From positions 14,150,683-14,214,682 of the forward strand of contig JASXTE010000002.1 of the NCBI GenBank assembly GCA_030280995.1: DNA of 64,000 bases, written 5' to 3'. Shown here one piece after another: positions 1 to 11,099 of this stretch (positions are counted from its first letter, which is position 1; each line of letters begins with the position of its first letter). The notes beneath the pieces were generated by a model that was given only the letters and a program-made list of their open reading frames with translations, ran no database searches and was not told the origin of the DNA. The position numbers and the translations under genes were made by a program. The stretch is from Hemileia vastatrix. Its lineage: Eukaryota > Basidiomycota > Pucciniomycetes > Pucciniales > Zaghouaniaceae.

Positions 1-1
1 T

Positions 2-778
2 GAAACCGATGGTCAAACAGAAAGAGTTAACCAAATCCTCGAACAATATCTTCGAATGTATGTCAGTTACCAACAAGACGATTGGACCACATGGTTACCA
101 TTGGCCGAATTTGCTTATAATAACTCGACTCATTCTTCGACACGACAATCTCCCTTTGAAACCATTTATGGACAACATCCTCGATTCAACTCAATCCATG
201 TAGGAACTAATCATGCTGCAGAACATTATCTTCAAACTATATCACGACTCCAAGAAGAACTTAAAACAAATTTTGAATCAGCGATTCGAAGATACAAGGA
301 ACAGGCCGACAAACATCGACAATCTGCTCCTTCCTTTAAACCAGGCGACAAAGTATGGCTCGACGCACGAAACATTCAAAAAACACAACCATCAAAGAAA
401 CTGGCTGAAAAGCGCTTGGGACCGTTCGAAATCGACTCTGAAGTCTCTAAAACTGCATTTCAACTCAAGTTACCTCCTAAATGGCAGGCGATTCACCCTG
501 TTTTCCATGTATCTCTCCTGGAACTGGCTCGAGAAATATACCCGGGCAAGAACCAACCCCCTCCGGAACCAGTCGAAGTAGAAGATCATCTAGAGTGGGA
601 AGTAAGCCGTATCCTTGATTCAAGAATACGCAAGGGGAAACTTCAATACCTCGTGGAATGGGAAGGCTTCCTCAATGACTCAGACAAAACATCCTGGGAA
701 CCAGCCATCAATGTTTCTAATGCCCCTGAACTCCTAAAATCTTTTCATCTTAAATACCCTTTAAAACCAAAACCTTAA
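2..778 (+). CDS. Ty3/Gypsy pol C-terminus (integrase tail and chromodomain), 5' end outside window
   Basis: This is the last ~258 residues of a retrotransposon polyprotein, open from the window edge to TAA at 776-778. It opens with the integrase motif TDGQTERVNQ, whose Glu (codon 20-22) is the third residue of the D,D-35-E triad. NNSTHSSTRQSPFE is the usual integrase C-terminal signature, followed by a basic region with KPGDKVWLDARNI (GPY/F-like module). From about residue 195 comes a chromodomain, WEVSRILDS...LQYLVEWEGF...SWEP, typical of chromoviruses and thought to guide integration to modified histones. Codon use is less AT-rich than in the two other gypsy elements of this window, so this is a different and probably younger family. 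No stop codon or frameshift is visible in the part seen. The match to basidiomycete chromoviruses is from family knowledge. Confidence 0.93.
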   Translation, partial: ETDGQTERVNQILEQYLRMYVSYQQDDWTTWLPLAEFAYNNSTHSSTRQSPFETIYGQHPRFNSIHVGTNHAAEHYLQTISRLQEELKTNFESAIRRYKEQADKHRQSAPSFKPGDKVWLDARNIQKTQPSKKLAEKRLGPFEIDSEVSKTAFQLKLPPKWQAIHPVFHVSLLELAREIYPGKNQPPPEPVEVEDHLEWEVSRILDSRIRKGKLQYLVEWEGFLNDSDKTSWEPAINVSNAPELLKSFHLKYPLKPKP

Positions 779-1737
779 AATTTCTTTTATTTTAAATTTT
801 CTTTTTCTTTTTTTCTTTCTTTCTTTTTCTCATAAAAAAATCTAAAACACCTCTTAAATTTCTTAGCCTTGTTTCTTTTCTTTTTTTCTCTCTTCTTTTT
901 TCTTTCTTCTCCTTCTATAAAGTTTTCTCAAAAACCAACTAAAAGTAAAATCAAAATTAAAATTAAATAAAATAAAATAAAATAAATAGAATAAACATAA
1001 ATAATAAAATAAAAAAATAATAATAATAATAATAAAATAAAATAAAATAAATAGAATAAACATAAATAATAAAATAAACTAAAAAAACTCTTAAATCTCT
1101 CTAAATATTTTCTTTCTTTTCTTTTTCAATTCTCTAAATACATTCTTTTCTTAAAATTAAAATTCTCTTTAAAAATTTCTTTTCTAAAAATTTATTCTCT
1201 CTTTAAAAACTTTATTTCCTTCGAATCATCAAATCTTGTACGACACGACCATTTCCTCGAACTTAACTTCAACCTCTAAATCTCCCTATAATAATTCTTC
1301 GAAACAAATGATTCTTCTTTTCAAATTCTCTTAAATTCTAAATTCTGTTTTTTTTCTTTTCTTTCTTCTTCCTCTCTTTTCAACTAAAATTTCTTTTAAA
1401 AAAAAAAAAAAAAAATTCTTTCATTAAATCCTCAATTTAACAGACTCATCTCAATCACAAAACCATTTCTTTTTCTCTATCTTTTCTTACATAAAATTTT
1501 CCTTTTAAAAAAACATTAAAACTTCCTTCAATTAAACAACCTTTTTCTTTCTTTAAAATTCTTCTTTCAAAATTCTAAAAATTTTTCATTTTAAACTTCT
1601 TCTTTCTTTTTCTCTCTCTCCCAAATCTTATAAAATTAATAATATTCACCTACAATAAAAAAAAATATAAAATAAAATAAAATAAAATAAAACTAAAATA
1701 CAAATTTTTTTCTACTTCTTTACATCTCTTTTTCATT
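779..1737. other. AT-rich, pyrimidine/purine-biased 3' region of the gypsy element
   Basis: The stretch has long T/C runs on the plus strand, AATAAAA-type repeats (about 960-1080 and 1675-1695) and an A-tract near 1398-1415. Short open frames here are low-complexity artefacts. It separates the pol stop from the convergent antisense gene, so it probably holds both 3' untranslated regions. No gene is seen. Confidence 0.7.
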
Positions 1738-2688
1738 TCAAATCTTTTCTTTTAATTTCTCCTGAACCAATCTTTTCATTTTCTCCAAAACTACCCTTAT
1801 CTCCTTCCTGCATTTCTCAAATACCTCCTCCTCTCCTACCGGAACCACCTCTCCAATCTCCAAGAGCTCCTCTGCCACGTCGAAGGAAGCAGCGTCGATA
1901 ATGGTGTCGACTTCCCCACATAACTCTTCCGCAAACCTTACTTGTCGACCTTGACGAGGTTTCTTCGACCACACCTGGTCCAGGGTGTCTTCAGGTTCTT
2001 CAACTACTTCCATGGCCGGAGGGTTTGCCTCAGTTGGTATAACCGGCGCAGGCTCCCCAATTGGCTCTTCGAGGGTATTTGATGTCTAAACATATCTCAT
2101 CAGTAACTTCATCCTTAAAAAATAACAATTAAAACTTACCTCGTAGATGGGGTCAGGCTCTAAAAATAACCTTGGCGCCACTTTGACCTCTGCCTCTCTC
2201 TCCTCCTCGTTGTCTTCGATGACCACCCGTCGTTTCTTGGGTGCCCGCCCTGGAACCGGGACTTCATTTTCATCTTCCTCCACCAACTCGTCGACCTCTT
2301 CCTCGACACCTCGCTTCGAACTCGTGGCTTGGGTTACCCAGGTTGAGATCTCGTTATTTAATTCCTTATCATTTTTCCCCACCGATTGTTCATCTTCAAT
2401 CGAGACATCCCAAATGTCTTCAACCACCTCTTTGGTTTTAGGGATTACCCAAAACTTGGTCTTGGTAAATCGCTTTTCGATTTCTGCGTTCTTCGTCAAC
2501 GCATCGCACGCCACTCGTCGCCAACGGCAAAACTCGCATTTCTGGCGAGGGCCTCAAGTCGCCGTACTTTCGACACAGAAATACTCCATGCTTTCACAAG
2601 CCGTGCAAGTTTGTGAATACTGTCGCGTGATTATTCCCCCATCCGCTTTAGGGTGTGGAGGCGTAGGTGTGGGGGTGGGGCAGTTCAT
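1738..2688 (-). pseudogene. Antisense zinc-finger-like nuclear protein gene within the gypsy element (one intron, one nonsense codon)
   Basis: My model reads ATG at 2688-2686, exon 1 to 2140, intron 2139-2086 (54 nt, GTAAGT...TTTAG), and exon 2 from 2085 to the stop at 1738. Splicing keeps the frame (PIYE joined to TSNTLEEP). The N-terminus has paired cysteines (CTACESMEYFC, then KCEFCRWRRVAC), a Cx2C...C arrangement resembling the Cys-rich modules of fungal DNA-binding proteins. A basic APKKRR segment between acidic stretches looks like a nuclear signal, and the C-terminus is Glu-rich and helical. One in-frame TGA, near 2557, lies between the two cysteine groups and disables it unless read through. 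It sits antisense between pol and the 3' LTR. Function is unknown; the DNA/RNA-binding role is inferred from the cysteine spacing. Confidence 0.6.
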
Positions 2689-2798
2689 TATAAAAAAGAG
2701 AAATTAATAAGTGAGGAAAAAATTATTAGAAGAAAGGAAACTAGTGTGGGAAGATGGCTCAAGCTCAACGGAGTTTGCAATTCTTATACCCGGGCATC

Positions 2799-3573
2799 TG
2801 TCACGCGCCACGTGACACTCGAGGCAAAAGCAGCTCATTAAATCAATAATATCGAGTCCTAAATCTATACTCGAAGCGCAGAAAGCAATTCTCCATAGAA
2901 ACTGCGATTTTCCTTTGTGTACTTACTATTTAACTGCGCTAGCCTGAACTCTAAATCTAAATTAGTCAATCTCCCAATAGGGTGCCTTAGTCCTTTTCAA
3001 TAAGCGACGCACAGCGCTAGGTTCAACGAAATAGTACAGTAGTAGTTTTCATTAAAGTTTTGTTAATTAATTAAAAAGGGGTAAATTGAGCATGGACGGA
3101 TATTTAGCGAAGAGGGTCTAAGTGTATGTTAGTAATGGTCAATGGAATGGGAATAGTGCGATGGAAGGAAAGAGGTCAATGCAAGGAGGAACAAAGGATA
3201 TAAAAGGGGGTGGGTGTTTGGTTCGATATTCCTTAGAATTAAATTATAAAATTGTATTTACATTAATAGTGGTAAATCTTTAAAATTTAAAATCATTGTT
3301 ATTGTATCTTTCTTTTATTTTCACAATATTCATTTCTAAATCCTAAATCTTTGATTTTTGAGTTTCCAACCCTTCGTGAGATTTAAGAATTACTATTACC
3401 TTTGAAACTAGTCTATAATTCTTCTCAAACGAACCTCGAACCTGTAGCTCTTACTTCGAGCGACCTTCGAATAATTTCCTCAAATCATTCCTCTTTACTT
3501 CGAAGAAGTCTCTAAATCCCTCATCTCACTTTCAGGAACATCGTCGACCTTGTGCGTAGGTCGTCCGGTGACA
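2799..3573 (+). mobile_element. Probable 3' LTR of the first Ty3/Gypsy element
   Basis: The segment starts TGTCAC and ends GTGACA, a perfect 6-bp terminal inversion of the TG...CA type. It carries TATAAAAGGGG at about 3199 in the same orientation as pol. The partner LTR lies outside the window, so a target duplication cannot be tested. No clear polypurine tract abuts the proposed start, so the left boundary could be wrong; a purine-rich run at 2727-2743 might mark an earlier one. Confidence 0.5.
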
Positions 3574-3625
3574 CATAGGGGACCAACAAGTAAAATATTT
3601 GCTGATATTTAAAGTTTAAGGTAAT

Positions 3626-5114
3626 TGACAGCCTGTATATCACCAGAAGCGAGTAAAAAGTACTTATAAGCTAGTTTAAAAACATGAACTATACATGTAA
3701 ACAATAAATTAAAGTACACAAGTTGTATACATTAGTAAAAATTATGAAAAAATACAATATATGCCATTATAACACCTTATACCCATATATCCACCTTTTA
3801 TAAGTCTTTTGTACTTAATATTAGGTTTTAATATGTTAGGGTAGTCTTAAGAACCTTAAATATAAGGCTACATAATTTTTAAGTAGACTTAAAGCTGTTG
3901 TTTTCATTGTTTTATGTAAAAATAAATAAATGCGCTTTAAATCACTTAAAAGTTGAATATATGCACTATAAATTTAATAATATTAAAAATTTGCTTTGAA
4001 AGATCAATTTTTATTAATTAGAGCTATTGATGTGGCCACTCAAATGCATAAAAATAACACTTTTCAAATTTGATGTTTTTAATGCCAGAAATGGCTTCTG
4101 TGTACTGGCCACATACTGCCTGCATTTTTCATGTGTGAATAGCTTCATTTTAAGCAAATTTAGTTTTTTCAAACTATAATTACCCCACATTCTATGCCCA
4201 CTGTGGGGAAACACGCTAAAATAGGTGACAGGTGCTTATTTAGTGTCCTAGCTTAATTAAAAATGCATTGAACCTCTTTATATGCACTAATTTAATTAAT
4301 ATCCTCAAGCTTGGCACTTTAGTTCACTGCCAGACTTAAATTCTCAAAAATTAGTCAAGGATTTACCTGTGCAAGTGCCTTCCAAGAACTGCATGTAGTT
4401 ACCCAACATCTCATGCTCTTTTTTGGGGTTTTAAGTGGTTTCTCAGCCCATTTTGGTTATTTTTGAATGGGGATTTTATATTGTTTAATGTCATAATAAG
4501 CCCCATTATTTCTACTGCTAATACCCCTTAATATTGAGTAATAATTAGTCTTAATTTTTCCATTTTAGTCTTATATTTTAATGTATTACACACATATACT
4601 CTCTTTTTTGCTTATTCTTTATTTTTGATAGATTATCCCTATTACTGCAGGATTTTGGAGGGTGATATCATTCTAATTATGTTACTGGTCACTCTTTATG
4701 TTGATTGAAATGTCTATTAGTTTGAAGGAGGAGTCATCAACCATGTATAGAGTTGCTAAATCGAGGGGTTCATTGTGGAAGTTAGTGGGTATAAAAGGAG
4801 GGGGCTTTTGGTCTTGTTTTCCACATTATTTATTATTAAAATCAAACATATAACCAATATAATTACAATAAATATCAATAGAAATTATGAAGTCTTTGAA
4901 TAGTATCTGAATTATTAAATCTATTTTTCTACCAACTATAAGCTTGTAAGCCATATATAATTAGTGAGATTAAAATTACTGAGACCCTTATATTGAGTTA
5001 TATTTTAATACTTATTGGATTTGTACTACAGTATTCATATAGGACCATTAAAATCTTATAGAAAGCTGACAATTCAAACTAGTTCACATCTCTTTACTTG
5101 ATCTCAGCCTGACA
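3626..5114 (+). mobile_element. Gypsy LTR, same family as the solo LTR at 61737-63227
   Basis: This ~1.49-kb block aligns along its whole length with 61737-63227, including shared landmarks such as the text around 4080-4210 and 62180-62330. Its start is mutated (TGACAGCC for TGTCAGCC) and it ends AGCCTGACA. A TATA box, TATAAAAGGAGG, lies near 4790. The flanking pentamers GTAAT and GTCAT match 4/5, but leader-like repeats follow immediately, so it is more likely a 5' LTR with part of its leader than a clean solo LTR. Small open frames inside it are incidental. Confidence 0.8.
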
Positions 5115-5460
5115 GTCATGGTGGACCTAATGATTGACATTCTGCCAGATTAAGGTCATGGAGGACCCAATGATTGACATTTTTCCAGTTTAAGGTAATT
5201 GAGGACCCAAGATTTTATCAATTTTATATTCTCAAAATTTTCTTCTTGAATATTCAGTTTTAAGTCTTTATGGACTAATAGATCCCATAGATAGCCAAAA
5301 ATCTTTATAATTTCTCAGTTTAAAGTCTTGAAGGACTAACAGATCCAAATGCCTAAATACTAAACATTGTAAAATTTTTTGAAACTAGCCAGTTTAAATT
5401 CAAGGAAGACTAATGTGTGTCTTAATATATACTTGCATATTTTTTGAGCCTTGGTAAGCC
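5115..5460 (+). repeat. Degenerate tandem repeats of the retroelement leader
   Basis: About six imperfect units of 37-72 bp begin near 5107, 5144, 5184, 5255, 5316 and 5388. Each contains a CAGTTTAAGGTC-like core followed by GGAGGAC or GAAGGACTAA. A further isolated unit is at about 6071-6100. They lie directly downstream of the LTR, in the untranslated leader position. A comparable repeated leader exists in element 1 (28122-28480). Confidence 0.65.
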
Positions 5461-6420
5461 AAATCTTTGTTTCAAAATATAAGAAAAGAAAATGAAATAA
5501 TTAAAATAAAATAAAAGATAAGAAAAGGATAATTTAATTTTTATATAAGTTAAAAAACTTATAATATTAATTTTTATTTATTTTTTTATTTATTTTATTT
5601 TAATCATTTTAAATATAAAATAAAATTGTAAAGTAAAAGAAATTTGAAATATAAAATATATAATTATATATTTGAAAATTAAAATTTAATATATAGAGAT
5701 GCCCCCCAGCCATTTTATGAGCTGTACCCCTAACATCATACCCACATCCAAGGGCACCTTGATGTGGGATAAACAAGAAATAAATTGAAAATAATAATTT
5801 TTTTTTTTTGAAAAATTTAGAAAAACATAACAAACAAAAATATAAAATGATCACTGTGTGGGCACCCTCCAATTTTTAAAATAGATTAGAGACCACCAGT
5901 AGTCATCATTCCTGAAAAAATTAATTTAAAATAAATTTAAAATGAAAATAAAAAAAATCCTAACATAAAAAAAAATTCAAACTTAAAATTTTAAAAATAA
6001 AAAAAAAACTTAATAAAAAATCTTTGAATCTGGCTTTGAATAAGCATAATCAATTGACGTCATGTTGATCCAGTTTATAGTCTTAGAGGACTACCTATAT
6101 TAAAAAAAATCAAGGATTCAATTAGAAACAGGGAAAATATGGTAACAAACATTGTAGGGTAATTGTGTATATAGCAGCCATCCCATCAATCAACCCCAAA
6201 CTTACCAATATTTAATTTAGAAGGTTCACCTGTGAACACTTCTACCCAAAATAGTTACATTCCAACATATTCTTCTCCATAAAAAATATTGAAATCAAAT
6301 TTTAACAATTGTATTCTTAATAATGATGGTGATAGTCTATACTCTTTTGTGGAGTAATTCTTCTTAAATTGATAGTAGAATATTTTTTCCTCATTTTGGA
6401 GGAAATATTCATAAACAATG
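5461..6420. other. AT-rich non-coding stretch
   Basis: Poly-A and poly-T rich sequence with one leader-type repeat unit near 6071. A GC-richer island at 5698-5765 has no recognisable coding content. The duplicated phrase 'cctcattttggag' near 6391 and 6438 marks the degenerate 3' part of the following pol relic. No gene is seen. Confidence 0.6.
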
Positions 6421-9400
6421 ATGAGTAGTTTATCCTCATTTTGGAGTTAGACTTTGGCACACCTAGTGCCTCTAGGATGAACCTACTTTACCTTCTCAGA
6501 AGCTACCCTATTTTACAACAGAGCTCCATCCAAATCCTCTAATACATATGAACCACAAGATACTTGTTCTCTGACTCTGTATGGCCCATTTCACCTATCT
6601 GCAAACATTCTCCCCCACTGACTCTCCAAATTCCTACTATACATCAAAAACATATCTCTGGTTTTCAACTGTTTCCTTAATCTATGAGCTAACCTCTTAT
6701 CTCAATATCTAACTTACTGATTTCAAATATTCATTGTTTTTGAATATGCCATTCCTTGAGTTTCTTCTTTCTTCTCCTACTGAACCATTTTTTCACAGAG
6801 TAATTCTTCAGTAGTTTTGACTGTGTTCCAGTCTACTCCAAGATTTGACTCAGCCTCTAGATAAACTGATAAAGCTACTTTCTGGCTGAAAACTATTTTA
6901 TATGGTGAATATCCAGTTGTCCTTTTGGAAGTGATTCTGTTAGAAAATAAAATAATGGTAAATAGTGCCTTTACTCTTTGGAACTTGTTTGAAAACTTTT
7001 AACTAAAGCATCCTTTATAACTTGATGACCTCTTTCTACCATTCCTTCAGATTCAGGATAATATGGGGTTGATACCCTAACCTTTGATACAAATTTTGAT
7101 ATAGCCTTCCTAAACTCTGTCCCAAATTTAGGAACCCCATCTTCTGGTACCAGCTTCATCACTCCATACCTATACACCAAATTTTTCATCAAAAATTCTT
7201 AATTAATAAGAGGCCTTTCCTCTACCCATAAAAATAATTCATCTTTGGCTGCAATCAAATATTTATATCTCCCTTCTTTTATATGAAAGCATCCAAACTA
7301 ACCCTACCAACAAGAGTGTTTTCACTGTTTGAATGTCCAGGTTCCTTTGGCCTTAAATAACTTCTCCTTTGACATTATTTGCATGACTGAACCCATTCTT
7401 TAACAGTCAGCTTCATATCAGGCCATAAAAATCTATCAGCAATTTTTCTATAAGTTTTAAAAACTCCTCTATGCCCAAAATCTTCATGCAGTGATTTCAT
7501 AAGCAAATCTTGCCCTTTCTTTTTAATTATAACTACTTGAGGAATTGGATACATCCTCCTCATCAATCTCATTCCGGTAACTTAACTTTGATAGCCACTC
7601 ATTCATAATCATCACAATTATCTGGCCTTTCTAGAGTAAATAAAGATTTTACTAATTTAAAATATAAACCTGTCTGTCCCCAGACATCATATTAAAAATC
7701 CATTAATATAATATTGACAGGCACTTCCCTATCTCCTACATCACCAGTGCATGAATGAGCCAGTATTTTTAAACCTAGACTTTGTCTAATCATTGTTAAA
7801 AAATTTTAATTTTCCATCTTTGAACCTTCCCACCTTTTAACAACCAAATTTTCTTTTTTTTTCATCCTTTTCAGCATCAAAATTCTCATCTTTTCCCAAC
7901 CTCCTTTTTACCAAATTTTTACAAACTCCCAGCCTCTCTTTAAAAAAATTATCTATTAATCAAACATATGCACAATTCACCAACTTACTAATATCTCACA
8001 CCATATCTTAATTCTCGCCCATATACACCACATCTCCAACCTCTTTTTTACAAAATTTATCTACACCATCTTCAAACTTCCCAAGCACATGATTTACCAT
8101 ATTTCTATTATTTTCCAGTTCATCCACATGGTAGAGATCTTTTTCACTATCTACACATATTAAACCTGACAGTTTAACCTCATGAGGGAAGTAAGGAGAG
8201 TCTTCAGTACTTTTTTTTCTGGCCTTGATCACAGATATATCTTCATCAAATTTTTCTGAGTCAGAATCCTCTTCAGTAGGTGGTCTTCTTGGAAATTCAT
8301 CTGGAATAGTAAAATTCTTTCCAGGCTTATTAAATAAGTCAAAATTAAAATTTTGAATAAGAGCTATCCATCTGGTCATGGGTGCATTCAGTAAACTAAG
8401 TGAATTTATCATTTGAATTAAAGATTTTGCATCAACTTTCAATTTGAAGTGTTGTCCCCATAAAACATTTTAAAGCTTTTTTAAAAAAATTTCCACACCT
8501 CAAAGTTCAAATTAAGGTTGAAAATATCTTTATTTCACCTCAGTAAGAACCACAGACTAATACCTTACTGGTCTTATATATTTTTCTTTATCCATTTGGG
8601 ACACAACTGCCCAAGAAGAAATCTGACTAGAGTTCACTGAAAAATAAATTGGGCCTGCATCTATCCCATAATCTAACTTGTTCAGGATAATATCTTCTCC
8701 AACAATCTTCTTTAGTCTCTAAAATTCTTTTTCATACTCTTCATAACACTCCCAGTCAGCATCCTTCCTAGTCAATGGTCTCAAAGGAGCATCCAATGAA
8801 GAAAAGTCCTTAGTTAAAATTCTAATGTAGACGCATACACCTAAAAAGCCTCTGACTTTGGTAATGTTCTTGGGTATTTTCCAGGACTGAATTTTGTTTA
8901 CCGTCTTCTTTTACATAATAATACCCTCTCCACATACCATATGACCTAAGATTTCCAAAGCTGGCACACAAAAAGAAAATTTGGAGCCTGAAATAGCTTA
9001 ACAAGCCTCTTAAATCCAAAACTAAATGCTCTCTAAAACAACAGCAAGATCCCAGATAAATTTTCTAAATCCCTGGATCCTCCTTCAATGCTTCATTAAC
9101 ATAATCTGTTTAAGGTCCTTTTACTCCACCATCATCAATAAATATACCATCATATTGTGGAATCTTGTCTTGTAGAATGAAATCCATCTGAGCTTGATAA
9201 GCAGTAACTTAATTTGTTGCTACTTGAGGTATTCTTGTTAGTTGTAGCTGTCTAAGTGGCATATTCAAAGTTGTGAGAGGCCTAGAATCCAGATGCATCT
9301 ATCTTTCATCATATCCCCCCATTATATCTCCAAAAATATAACACAATCTCTGTGAAAACATCTCCACAAACTCCTCCACACTAGGTGGTATTCATGCATG

Positions 9401-10270
9401 TTTTATTGTAACTCTATTTAATTCCCTTAGATCATGAACTACCCTAAGCCTGACATTAGGTTTTTTAATACAGAACACTTAAATTTAATGAGTTGATGAT
9501 GAGTTTTTGTATAATACAGTTCAAATTCTCTCTCTAATGACTTCAATATAATCTTCTTTTAAAGCAGCCGTTATTGGAATAGGTTTCTGTTGACATGGTT
9601 CATGGAAAAAAACTGGAATCTTGTAGAGCTCCCCATAAGAATGATTTAACACACCACTCTCCTCTTCTACAAAGGAAATGGCCTTCTCCCTTTTTACCAT
9701 TAAATCCACCAAAAACCTTTTTACTTCATCTGAAAGTCAATCTTCAGGTAAAAAATTAAAACCTCCAATCTCTTAAAAGTAATACTTGAAGTTTCAGAAA
9801 ATTCTGGTGGGTTCTTGATTGAAGGACAGTCATATTAACTCTTAATAAAATTGGTCTTCTCAAGGGCAGATTTAATTTTACTTGAAGTGATTCATTGATT
9901 GGTCTGAATTTTTTTACCCTTTAATATTTTGCCACATCAATGTTCACTTTTTCTTGAGAAACTAGATTCATTATAAATTCATGGTTATATTATTTGTCAT
10001 AAAAATTATCTATATCTTTTGAACCAGAATCAGAAACAGAATAAGTTGAAATATAGTTTTTATTCTTAATATTTCATAACTACCCCTTTTTTCATTGTCT
10101 AATTTATTATCTAATTTTCCAAAACCTTTTATACCATTATTTTCCAACATAAAATCCTGATTAAATAAAGTTGGAAGTTTAACCTCTTTATGGAAGAAAG
10201 GAATAGAATCATCACAAATATTATTTTTTTTTGAATTTATTATACTAATATATTTTGTTGATTTCAATGT
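6420..10270 (-). pseudogene. Decayed Ty3/Gypsy pol, minus strand
   Basis: Fragments of one pol are strung along the minus strand in the correct order, broken by many stops and frameshifts. 9712-9521 holds the protease-RT linker and RT start (PVFFHEPCQQKPIPI). About 9020-8600 is RT. 8442-8008 is the RNase H/connection end with an Asp/Glu-rich insert. 7572-7375 is the integrase N-terminal zinc region (HEDFGHRGVFKTYRKI...W). 7192-6971 is the integrase core end (PYYPESEGMVERGHQVIK). 6960-6420 is the integrase tail (ESQWGRMFADR, then GPYRVREQV). 10267-10010 repeats an EVKL motif also found at 8150 and may be upstream pol sequence. Family and strand are clear; individual boundaries are approximate. 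It is a different lineage from the chromodomain elements here, and no LTR could be assigned to it. Confidence 0.85.
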
Positions 10271-10842
10271 GATAATTTGAGTTTATCCTCTTTCTGGAGG
10301 CCATATAAAATTCCACAAATAATGTAACCACAATTAACAAAATTCCATTTTTAATCTATATCCAACATAATAGGGGCTATCAATGTTCAGAAATCTGCAA
10401 TTAGGGATGAGGATATTTTTTTCCTGGGATCAGACATACTAATTGCAGAATTTTCTTATCCACTAGCCCTGGGGCTAGTGGATAAGGAATCCACAATAAT
10501 GCATTATCCCACCACTTATACCCCAATTTGTGTTCCTTATTCCCGATCCCAAACTCATCACATCCATGATTGATTTGTAAGCAAGTCACATGACATATAA
10601 TTGCAAATTCCATCCTTATTTATCTCATCACTCTATGATACTTAATTTTGGTGTCAAACACATAACATTTTGTCTCATCTTTATGTGTCTATTAACTCTA
10701 TGATACTTGATTTTTGTTGCAAACACCTAACATTTTTTTCTATCTACACACCCCATCTGCTCATTTGGTAGCAAATTCCCACTTACAAATCATCGCCTAA
10801 GCCTTCTCATGACAACCTTTAATACCCACAATAATATATCAC
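10270..10842. other. Intergenic sequence between pol relic and Harbinger relic
   Basis: Apart from the palindrome at 10455-10486, two related short segments ('ctctatgatacttaatttt' near 10630 and 'ctctatgatacttgatttt' near 10693) form a ~63-bp direct duplication. No coding potential is recognised. Confidence 0.55.
10455..10486. repeat. Perfect 15-bp-arm palindrome
   Basis: The arms CTTATCCACTAGCCC and GGGCTAGTGGATAAG are separated by two bases. It lies just upstream of the relic Harbinger/TET element and may be a subterminal hairpin of a mobile element. No partner copy is visible in the window. Confidence 0.8.
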
Positions 10843-10959
10843 CTCTCTACTAGGGAGAAACTTCACACAGCAATGAATGCTATCACTTTAGATTTAGCCT
10901 CTGACTCTGACTCTGACTCTGGGTTGGAAGAGACTTTAGCTTATATGTATTTTCAATGA
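10843..10959 (+). pseudogene. Harbinger transposase N-terminal fragment
   Basis: The frame reads LSTREKLHTAMNAITLDL followed by an Asp-Ser repeat (SDSDSDSD) and GLEE, then TGA. It aligns with LSNRDKLHKAMTFMALEL and the Asp-Ser run at the start of the transposase in copies A and B. Only about 38 residues remain before the sequence runs into the TET-associated region, on the same strand. In A and B the two genes are convergent, so this locus is rearranged. Confidence 0.6.
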
Positions 10960-11099
10960 TATTTATGAAGAAGAGGATCCTAGACCTGCACCAGCTCTCC
11001 CCTCCCTTGAATCACAAATTATTCTTTCCACCAGCATACACTCTGACATTATACTAACCACCAGCCAACATTTTTAAAAAAACACTTTTATTTTTTTTC

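Noticed and set aside
863..1063. Minus-strand open frame rich in Phe/Leu/Tyr
   Set aside because: Encoded by AATAAAA repeats; composition artefact.
4014..4214. Short open frames inside the LTR at 3626-5114 and its relative at 62113-62328
   Set aside because: They lie on opposite strands relative to the shared LTR sequence and do not conserve the same protein; treated as incidental.
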